64,000 nucleotides of DNA, taken from positions 21,104 to 85,103 of the forward strand of contig VAWH01000025.1 in assembly GCA_005888315.1 (NCBI GenBank), written 5' to 3'. Shown here piece by piece: positions 58,295-64,000 of the stretch. How positions within the stretch are numbered: position 1 is the stretch's first letter; each line of letters begins with the position of its first letter. The translations under genes and the position numbers were made by a program. The stretch is from Actinomycetota bacterium. Lineage in GTDB: Bacteria; Actinomycetota; Thermoleophilia; Gaiellales; Gaiellaceae. Under the pieces are notes generated by a model. It saw only the letters and a list, made by a program, of their open reading frames with translations, ran no database searches and had not been told where the DNA came from.

Positions 58295-59803
58295 GTGGAC
58301 GCGGCTCAGATTCCAGCACCTCAGCTCGGCAGGATCCTCATTGCCGCCGGCCTCCTCAACGAGGAGCAGCTTGCCCAGGCTCTCGAAGAGCAGGCCCGGA
58401 CCGGCCGGCGCCTGGGCGAGATCATCGTCCAGCGCGGCTTCATTTCGGGGCCGGCGCTCGCCAACGCGCTCGCCGAGCAGCACGGCGGAGTCCTGAAGAC
58501 CGAGTACGGCTTCGCAAGCGGGCTTGGCGGCGTCGTGGCGAGGCGAGCGGCGTCCGAGGCGGGAACACCGATCTCGCCGCTTCGACCGCCCGACCCGACG
58601 CCGATCCCGCAGCTCCGCGCCGCTGAGCCGGCTGCGCCTACTGGCGAGCGGGAGCCTACAACCCAGAAGCCGGCCCAGCCGACGCCCCCGCAGGAGGCGC
58701 CGCTTGACTCACCCGGTCAGCCGGAGCCGGCGGACCCGCCTGAGCCGGCACCACCGCTGCTCCGCACAGCGGAATCGCCGGCGCATGCTGCTGAGGAGCC
58801 GTTGGAGCCGGTGTCTCCGCTCTTCAGGGCGCCGAGTTCTCCGGACCACGCAGAGCAGCCGCCTCCGCCCGAACCAGAACCTGAGCTTGAATCCCCGCCT
58901 GCCCGCGACCCGGAGTCGATGGCTCCCGCCGAGCCCGAGCCTCGTCCTCCGAGCGAGCCTGAGCAGGGCGCCTTCGAGCCCGAACCCGAGCCTGCGCCAC
59001 CGACCGAGCCTGAGCCCGCGCAGGTCGCCGAGGCCGCGGAGCCCCTTCCGGAGCCGGTCGAGCTTCGCCCGCAGTTGCCCGAGGCCGAACCCACCCCGCT
59101 CGCCGAGGCCGCGGAGCCTGTGCCCGAGCCCGTCGAGCTTCGTCCTCCGAGCGAACCGGAGCGGGGAGCCCTCGAGTCCCAACCCGAGCTTGCTGAACCG
59201 ACCGAGCCGGAGCCAACACCCCCCGCCGAGGCCGCGGAGCCCCTCCCGGAGCCGGTCGAGCTTCGCCCGCAATTGCCCGCGCCCGAACCCACACCGCCGG
59301 TCGAGGCAGCGGAGCCCCTGCCCGAGCCCGACGAGCTTCGTGCTCGGGCCTTCATGCAGGAGGCGCCGTCGCCGCCTGTGCCCGAACCCGAACCTGAACC
59401 CGACCCCGAGCCGCAACCGGAGTCCGAGCTCGAGTCGGCCGCGTCGGCGCCCGACGACCGAGACGCGCTGATCGACTCACTCCACGCTCGGATCGAAGCC
59501 CAGGAGCAGGAGCTCGCGAAGCTACGCGAAGAGCTGGAGCAGGCGCGCGCGAAAACCGACGTCCAGGTGCATGTGTGGCCCGAGGACCAGCCGCCGGCGC
59601 CGACTGCCGCGCCCGCACAAACGGAGCACTACCTCCTGTGTGTACCGACGACGGCCGGTTACGTGCTGCTCGATCGCGTCGGCCCGCTGCCCAGCGTCGG
59701 CCAGCCTGTCGAAGTGCCCGAGGACGAGGGCCAATTCACGGTGACGAAGGTCGTTCGACTGCCGCGCAACGGTCGTCCTTGCGCGTACCTTCAGCGGGCA
59801 TAG
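58295..59803 (+). CDS. MshEN-domain protein with long Pro/Glu-rich tandem repeats
   Basis: 502 residues. Residues 1-65 are an MshEN/GspE N-terminal domain (LGRILIAAGLLNEEQLAQAL, RLGEIIVQRGFISGPALANA). Residues 95-385 are a Pro/Glu-rich region with a tandem repeat of about 25-35 residues built on EAAEPLPEPVELRPQLPE. A short coiled coil (LHARIEAQEQELAKLREELE) and a small C-terminal globular domain (YLLCVPTTAGYVLLDRVGPL) follow. GTG at 58295. The architecture suggests a rigid spacer between a ligand-sensing head and an effector tail. Function unknown. Confidence 0.75.
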   Translation: MDAAQIPAPQLGRILIAAGLLNEEQLAQALEEQARTGRRLGEIIVQRGFISGPALANALAEQHGGVLKTEYGFASGLGGVVARRAASEAGTPISPLRPPDPTPIPQLRAAEPAAPTGEREPTTQKPAQPTPPQEAPLDSPGQPEPADPPEPAPPLLRTAESPAHAAEEPLEPVSPLFRAPSSPDHAEQPPPPEPEPELESPPARDPESMAPAEPEPRPPSEPEQGAFEPEPEPAPPTEPEPAQVAEAAEPLPEPVELRPQLPEAEPTPLAEAAEPVPEPVELRPPSEPERGALESQPELAEPTEPEPTPPAEAAEPLPEPVELRPQLPAPEPTPPVEAAEPLPEPDELRARAFMQEAPSPPVPEPEPEPDPEPQPESELESAASAPDDRDALIDSLHARIEAQEQELAKLREELEQARAKTDVQVHVWPEDQPPAPTAAPAQTEHYLLCVPTTAGYVLLDRVGPLPSVGQPVEVPEDEGQFTVTKVVRLPRNGRPCAYLQRA

Positions 59804-61050
59804 CCCGCGCGATCGAACAACCCGTCGAGGAAGCACAGGCCGGCCGCTGGCTGACGCGCGGCGTCGGCAGCGTCGGCCTGGCGAGCTTTCTCAGCGATTC
59901 CGGCCACGAGATGGCGACGTCGGTGCTGCCGAGCTTCGTCACGCACACGCTCGGCGGCTCGGCCGGCGCGCTCGGGCTGATCGAGGGGGTCAGCGACGGG
60001 CTGGCGGGAATCGCGAAGCTTGCAGGCGGCTCGGCCGCCAACGACGAGACCCGACGCCGGAATCTCGCCGCCGGCGGCTACGTCCTCACCGGGGTCGCGA
60101 CGGCGGGGATCGGCGCCGCGACGGCCGTCTGGCAGGCCGGAATCCTCCGCGCGGCAGCCTGGGCGGCCCGCGGAGCGCGCGGCCCAGCGAAGAACGCGCT
60201 GCTCGCCTCGCTGGCACCGCCGGAGGCGTACGGCCGGGCGTTCGGCTACGAGCGGACGATGGATCACCTAGGCGCCGTCGCCGGTCCGCTGCTCGCCGCG
60301 GGACTCGTCGCCACGATCGGCATCCGGCACACGATCTACCTCTCGGTCATCCCCGGCATGCTCGCGGCGCTTGCCATCGTCGTCGCCGCACGGGAAGCCG
60401 CGGGCCGCGGCGAGGCGATCCGCCGGCGCTTTCACCTGGAGCTCGGCGCGCTAGGGGAGGCGGGGATGGTGCGTGCGCTGGCGCCGGTGATGTTGTTCGA
60501 GCTCGGCAACTGTGCGACCACCCTCCTGATCCTGCGCGCGACCGGCTTGCTCCACTCGGGCCGGAGCATCGCCGACGCGGCCGCCGTCGCCGTCCTGCTG
60601 TTCGCGGCGCATAACCTGGTCGGCTCGGCGCTGTCCTACCCTGCCGGCCATGTTGTCGACCGGCGCGGGCCCCGGGTCGTCTTCGGCGTCGGGGTCGTCC
60701 TGTTCGGCCTCGCCTACGCGGGGCTTGCCCTCTCCGCTCACGGCTGGCCGCTGTTGCTCCTCTTCTTCGCGCTGGCCGGGGCGGGCATGGGTTTGACCGA
60801 CACGGCCGAGTCGGCGCTCGTGGCCCGTCTGCTGCCGAACGAGCTCCGGGGCAGCGGTTTCGGTCTCCTCGGCGGCGTCCAGTCGCTCGGTGACTTCGTC
60901 TCCTCCGCGGCGGTCGGCCTCGTGTGGACGGTGGTCTCCCCGGGTGCCGCCTTCATTCTCGCCGCGGCGTGGATGGGGCTGAGCGTGGCCGCGACCGCGG
61001 CTGTCTCGCCGCGCCGTCGCGATCGGTTTTCCGATCCCAAAACGGGGTAG
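59779..61050 (+). CDS. MFS transporter with uncertain start
   Basis: About 424 residues with 12 hydrophobic segments; ALVARLLPNELRGSGFGLLG and HVVDRRGPRVVFGVG are MFS-like loops. No good ATG or GTG precedes the first conserved residues (WLTRGVGSVGLASFLSDSGH); a TTG at 59779 inside the end of the upstream gene is the best candidate, giving a 25-bp overlap. Substrate unknown. Confidence 0.8.
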   Translation: MRVPSAGIARAIEQPVEEAQAGRWLTRGVGSVGLASFLSDSGHEMATSVLPSFVTHTLGGSAGALGLIEGVSDGLAGIAKLAGGSAANDETRRRNLAAGGYVLTGVATAGIGAATAVWQAGILRAAAWAARGARGPAKNALLASLAPPEAYGRAFGYERTMDHLGAVAGPLLAAGLVATIGIRHTIYLSVIPGMLAALAIVVAAREAAGRGEAIRRRFHLELGALGEAGMVRALAPVMLFELGNCATTLLILRATGLLHSGRSIADAAAVAVLLFAAHNLVGSALSYPAGHVVDRRGPRVVFGVGVVLFGLAYAGLALSAHGWPLLLLFFALAGAGMGLTDTAESALVARLLPNELRGSGFGLLGGVQSLGDFVSSAAVGLVWTVVSPGAAFILAAAWMGLSVAATAAVSPRRRDRFSDPKTG

Positions 61051-61053
61051 GGT
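61048..61053 (+). promoter_or_regulatory. -10 box of lytic transglycosylase gene
   Basis: TAGGGT, 8 nt before the GTG at 61062; it overlaps the stop codon of the MFS gene. Confidence 0.45.
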
Positions 61054-61061
61054 GGCCCGCT

Positions 61062-61697
61062 GTGGACGCATCGACGTCGTGGCGGACCCTCTCCGAGCTG
61101 GATCTCGTCTTCGCGCGGTCTCGCCGCCGGGCGGCGGTACGCCGCGCCCAGCCGGCGAGGCGCTCCGCGCTCGATGGGCGGACGGTTCGAGCCATCGTGC
61201 TCGCGATTGCCTTGCTTGGCTTCGTGGCCGAAGGGACGCGGCTGGTTGAGACTGCACCGGCGAAGTTGGCTGCTCGGAAGCCGGCGCGGCCCCTCGTCCA
61301 ATCCTGCGGGATTCCGAAGGCCTACGCCGGTGCCTTCCGCACGGCCTCACGCGACACGGGGCTGCCACTCTCGTTGCTCGCCGCGGTCGCGTGGGAAGAG
61401 TCGCGGATGGACCCCCGAGCTCTCTCGGCCGCCGGCGCGCAAGGGTTGCTGCAAGTGATGCCCCGGACGGCGAGGTCGCTGGCGACCCCACCGGGCGGCC
61501 CGAACGCGGACATCCTCGTCGGGGCGCGCTACCTCGACCAGCTGTTGAATCGCTTCGACGGCAACCTCGAGCTCGCGCTCGTGGCCTACAACGCCGGGCC
61601 CACGGCCGTCGAGAAGATCGGCGGCGCTCCGTCGCTGGAGACTCTTCGTTACGCGAAGAACGTCGAGGCCCGCGCCGCCGCGCTCGCGGCCTGCTAG
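61062..61697 (+). CDS. Membrane-anchored lytic transglycosylase (SLT domain)
   Basis: 211 residues. One membrane helix at about 42-57 (VRAIVLAIALLGFVAEG) and a C-terminal SLT lysozyme-like domain: catalytic Glu113 in AVAWEESRMDPRALSAAG, then GLLQVMPRTARSL and LALVAYNAGPTAVEK. Cleaves peptidoglycan glycan strands with 1,6-anhydro products. Its stop shares CTAG with the convergent coiled-coil gene. Confidence 0.9.
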   Translation: MDASTSWRTLSELDLVFARSRRRAAVRRAQPARRSALDGRTVRAIVLAIALLGFVAEGTRLVETAPAKLAARKPARPLVQSCGIPKAYAGAFRTASRDTGLPLSLLAAVAWEESRMDPRALSAAGAQGLLQVMPRTARSLATPPGGPNADILVGARYLDQLLNRFDGNLELALVAYNAGPTAVEKIGGAPSLETLRYAKNVEARAAALAAC

Positions 61698-62305
61698 CTA
61701 CGGCGCCGGCCCAGCAGTCGCCGGTCGGTGAGAGTCGCGTCGAGGTCCGGTGGTTCTTGCTTCGCTTCGTCGAGGAGCTCTTCGAGCCCCGCCATCAGCT
61801 CGCGAACACCGTCCAGCGCCTGACGACGCTGCTCCTCGAGACCCCGGGTCTCGGCGCGCAGCGTCTCCTGGTGCCGGCGAGCGCCTTCCTCGATCTGCCG
61901 GGCGCCTTCCTGGGCTGACTCGAGGACAGACTTCGCTCGAGCCTCTGCCTCGTCCGTCAACCGTCGGACCGCCTCCTCTGCGTCCTTACGGTGCTTCTTC
62001 GCGTATGCCTCGACGGCCATTCGCAGGTCGCGCGCGTAATCGTCTGCCTCGCGGCGCGACCGATCGGCCTCCTCGGTCAGCTCGGCGATCCTCGTCTGCG
62101 CCGCGTCGCGCGCTTGCTCGAGCAGCCGATCCGACAACCGGCGTGCATCGGCGCGGATCTCCTCGGCGGCGTCCTCGGCCGCCCGCAGGATCGCCGAGAC
62201 ATGCTCGCCGACGGCGCCGAGATTCGAAGCTGCGGAGCCATCGGAGACAGGCGCGGCGCTTGCGCCGGACTTGTCCCTCGCTTCTTCGTGTTCGAGCTCG
62301 CTCAT
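61694..62305 (-). CDS. DivIVA-like coiled-coil protein
   Basis: 203 residues from ATG at 62305 (MSELEHEEA); residues 45-185 are a continuous alpha-helical coiled coil (for example ILRAAEDAAEEIRADARRLS and EAVRRLTDEAEARAKSVLES). It has the look of the DivIVA/Wag31 and GpsB coiled-coil relatives that organise cell-wall growth, but the short N-terminal DivIVA motif is not clear. Neighbouring transglycosylase fits wall biology. Confidence 0.65.
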   Translation of the reverse strand: MSELEHEEARDKSGASAAPVSDGSAASNLGAVGEHVSAILRAAEDAAEEIRADARRLSDRLLEQARDAAQTRIAELTEEADRSRREADDYARDLRMAVEAYAKKHRKDAEEAVRRLTDEAEARAKSVLESAQEGARQIEEGARRHQETLRAETRGLEEQRRQALDGVRELMAGLEELLDEAKQEPPDLDATLTDRRLLGRRRS

Positions 62306-62363
62306 ACTGCGCGAGCCGAAGTTAGTGCATCCCGTGGTTTTCCGCAAAGAGCGCGGAGAAAAG

Positions 62364-62556
62364 GGAGCGGCGAGCTTGGCTCGCCGCTCCGCTAAACCCG
62401 GTGCCGCGATTACGCGGCGAGACGCTCTGACAGCTTCGCAGTAGCCAAGGCGCCGCTTACGGCGCCGACCAAAAAGGAGCGGCGAGCTTGGCTCGCCGCT
62501 CCGCTAAACCCGGTGCCGCGATTACGCGGCGAGACGCTCTGACAGCTTCGCAGTAG
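62364..62556. repeat. Perfect 81-bp tandem duplication containing a terminator
   Basis: 62364-62444 and 62476-62556 are identical over 81 bp, separated by 31 bp that contain a further small hairpin (GGCGCC...GGCGCC). Each unit carries GGAGCGGCGAGC-TTG-GCTCGCCGCTCC, a perfect 12-bp hairpin, plus the last ten codons of the micropeptide below. On the minus strand each hairpin is followed by a T-run (TTTTT after 62476, TTTT near 62361), so both copies are intrinsic terminators. No mismatch between copies implies a recent event. Confidence 0.9.
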
Positions 62557-62596
62557 GAAAATTCCGAAGCTTGCGCTTGAGCTGTTCCGCAGACAT
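62522..62596 (-). CDS. 24-residue micropeptide with duplicated 3' end
   Basis: ATG at 62596, stop at 62522. Reads MSAEQLKRKLRNFP then TAKLSERLAA: basic, amphipathic and helical. GAAAGG lies 8 nt before the ATG, giving a plausible ribosome-binding site. It is followed immediately by an intrinsic terminator. The 81-bp duplication repeats its final ten codons and terminator downstream. Too short for confident gene prediction; the ribosome-binding site, the clean terminator and the duplication support it as an expressed unit or a small RNA. Confidence 0.5.
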   Translation of the reverse strand: MSAEQLKRKLRNFPTAKLSERLAA

Positions 62597-62711
62597 TGAT
62601 GCCGCCTTTCGTTGCCGCATTGCACGAAAACGCCTACTCATCCTCGGCGCTTAGCGGCGATTGCGCCATCCCTCGTTCTGATTCTCCGGGCCGCGGCTCT
62701 AGGCTCGCGCC

Positions 62712-63320
62712 GTGCTCGATCCGCTGCGTCGGGGTGTCGCCGAGTTCATCGGCACCCTCACACTCATCTTCGTCGGGGCGCTCGCCTTTCTCGTCACCCG
62801 TAGGCTGGCCGGTGCTCGCGGCCGTCTACTGGTTCGCGCAGTTCTCCGGCGCCGTGACCGCAGCACTGCTCTGAAATGGATCTTCCCCACGGCTTCGGTT
62901 GACGGCAAGAAGCTCGGCGTGCCACAGTTGAACACCACGAACGGCTCAGGCGCCGGCGTCGTCACGGAGCTGATCCTGACGTTCTTCATCGTCTGGGTCG
63001 TCTTCGCGACAGCGGCTGATCCGCGTGGCACGTTCAAGTCGATCGCCGGGCTCGCGATCGGGTTCACGATCTCCCTCGACATCCTGATGTGAGGCCCTCT
63101 GACGGGCGCGGCCATGAATCCAGCCCGTGCGTTCGGACCCGAGCTCGTCCAGAACGTCTGGAGCCATGCCTGGATCTACTACGTCGGCCCGCCGCTCGGC
63201 GCCGTGGCCGCGGGGCTCCTCTACGAATGGCTCTACCTGCGCCCGCTGGCGCCCGGTCCGGTCGGTCCGCCGCAGACCGGAGTCCGCGAGCCGCGGCCCG
63301 GCGAGACAGCGGCGAGCTAG
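62712..63320 (+). pseudogene. Aquaporin (MIP family), multiply damaged
   Basis: Starts LDPLRRGVAEFIGTLTLIFV like an aquaporin (GTG, TAGGCT 6 nt upstream). After GALAFLVTRR the frame shifts: the neighbouring frame reads WPVLAAVYWFAQFSGAVTAA as the family should, and the original frame returns at LKWIFPTASVDGKKLG. The first NPA half-helix and about 50 residues around it are missing. A TGA (63090-63092) then interrupts DILM-GPLTGAAMNPARAFGP, where the second NPA is intact. At least three independent lesions, so a pseudogene or badly assembled. Confidence 0.85.
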
Positions 63321-63367
63321 CGTTCGCGATTCGGTAGCTTCCGGGCCGTGCTGGTGCTCGCGGCGCT

Positions 63368-63430
63368 GAGGCGTCGCTTGCGATGGCACTTGGAGGGCAG
63401 GCGGGCTTCGCCCGACTGCCCGTTTGCTCG
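63368..63430. repeat. Family B hairpin repeat, copy 8 (forward), with flanking duplication
   Basis: GAGGCGTCGCTTGCGATGGC, then arms GGGCAGGCGGG/CCCGACTGCCC around CTTCG. Flanked by TAGCTTCCGGGCCGTGCTG (63335-63353) and TAGTTTCCGGATCGTGCTG (63436-63454); the right one is the real promoter box and start of the next gene. Confidence 0.75.
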
Positions 63431-63435
63431 TCCGC

Positions 63436-63441
63436 TAGTTT
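63436..63441 (+). promoter_or_regulatory. -10 box of the last gene
   Basis: TAGTTT, 7 nt before the GTG at 63449. An earlier copy (TAGCTT at 63335) lies on the far side of the family B repeat. Confidence 0.4.
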
Positions 63442-63448
63442 CCGGATC

Positions 63449-64000
63449 GTGCTGATCGAAGCGCTTTCTACCGGACACAAGATCGGGCTGGGTCTCGTCG
63501 GCGCCGCCTTCGTGGCCTTCGCGCTCGTCTCGGCTTTTCTGCTCCCGGCATTTCGCCCGGATTACCCGGGGAAGCGCGGACTGCCGGCCTTCCTGACGCT
63601 GACGGCGGCTCTCTTCGTGGGAATGATGTTCGCAGTCTTCTTCTTCGGCCGCGAGCCGAGCGAAGGCCGCGCCGAGGGCGGTTCGACGGGGGCCGAGGGC
63701 CCTCCGGCCTCTACGCCCGCGCCGCCGGCGCCGCCGACCACGGCGCCCTCATCGACGCAGACCACGAGCACGGCGTCGTCCACATCGGCTCCGACCACGG
63801 CGCCCACGACCCCGAGAAGCGTGCCCGTCAAGGAATCCGAGTTCAAGATCGAGCTCCCGAGCACGAACCTCTCGCCCGGCAAGTACACGTTCGACCTGAC
63901 GAACGACGGCCACATCGGCCACGACCTGGTGGTCGACGGCCCCGGCGTGAGCGACGAGAAGACGCCGGTCATCGACGGCGGGAAGACAGCCAAGCTCACC
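63449..64000 (+). CDS. Membrane-anchored cupredoxin-like protein, 3' end outside window
   Basis: 184 codons visible, frame open to the window end. Two hydrophobic segments near the N-terminus (IGLGLVGAAFVAFALVSAFL and LTLTAALFVGMMFAVFFFG), a Ser/Thr/Pro-rich linker (about 73-125) and the start of a beta-sandwich domain (FKIELPSTNLSPGKYTFDLT, then GHIGHDLVVDGPG). The His in GHIGHDLVV is placed like the first copper ligand of cupredoxins. Probable extracytoplasmic electron or copper protein; copper binding cannot be confirmed without the missing end. Confidence 0.75.
   Translation, partial: MLIEALSTGHKIGLGLVGAAFVAFALVSAFLLPAFRPDYPGKRGLPAFLTLTAALFVGMMFAVFFFGREPSEGRAEGGSTGAEGPPASTPAPPAPPTTAPSSTQTTSTASSTSAPTTAPTTPRSVPVKESEFKIELPSTNLSPGKYTFDLTNDGHIGHDLVVDGPGVSDEKTPVIDGGKTAKLT

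Noticed and set aside
63348..63460. Short plus-strand ORF starting at the duplicated GTG (63348)
   Set aside because: Runs through the family B repeat with Arg-rich composition and ends soon after; the real gene starts at 63449.

Overview
The window is 64 kb of densely coded, very GC-rich bacterial chromosome. Biotin-dependent acyl-CoA carboxylase genes with an epsilon-like subunit, many GTG/TTG starts, apparent leaderless promoters, an ATP-type PEPCK, a cytochrome-free-looking sdhA-sdhB-CCG succinate dehydrogenase locus and the dnaX-ybaB-recR block suggest an actinobacterium, most likely a deep-branching soil or aquatic group such as Thermoleophilia (Gaiellales/Solirubrobacterales). That placement is inference; no rRNA or taxonomic marker was compared. 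No prophage, CRISPR array or complete insertion sequence was found.

Layout. 0-5 kb: end of a sulfate ABC transporter (cysW, cysA), a channel-like membrane protein, an Rrf2 regulator and a diguanylate cyclase. 5-14 kb: a proline-rich surface protein, the acyl-CoA carboxylase beta subunit, a GGDEF/HD-GYP protein preceded by a 35-residue membrane peptide, an NlpC/P60 hydrolase, an epsilon-like carboxylase subunit, a damaged pgsA and the biotin carboxylase/carrier subunit. 14-25 kb: drug-type ABC exporter, two secreted serine proteases (S53, S8), sucC and a frameshifted sucD separated by a methyltransferase, an MFS transporter and an aminotransferase. 25-42 kb: central carbon metabolism (mdh, icd, citrate synthase, pckA, sdhAB plus a CCG subunit), a Lon-like protease, tandem xerD/xerC and an RTX-type secreted protein. 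42-54 kb: PLP decarboxylase, phosphoesterase, Asp23, the lysC-lysA-asd branch, an aldo-keto reductase and recR-cNMP-ybaB-dnaX. 54-58 kb: SRP RNA, tRNA-Val(CAC) and a gene-poor stretch with degraded genes. 58-64 kb: a Pro/Glu-rich MshEN protein, MFS, lytic transglycosylase, a DivIVA-like coiled coil, a micropeptide in a perfect 81-bp duplication, a broken aquaporin and a cupredoxin-like protein running off the end.

What stands out is mostly non-genic. Repeat family A is a MITE-like element of 165 bp with terminal inverted repeats; it has two full copies and three internally deleted copies and supplies a stop codon to one gene and a start codon to lysA. Repeat family B is a hairpin repeat of roughly 60-90 bp with eight copies between genes, several flanked by imperfect duplications of the neighbouring gene edge. 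About twenty genes carry a TANNNT-like box 6-9 nt before the start codon with no ribosome-binding site, which points to widespread leaderless transcription. Four convergent gene pairs share their stop codons in one CTAG. Several normally important genes (sucD, pgsA, aquaporin) carry small deletions or frameshifts, which could be real decay or assembly error and should be checked first.
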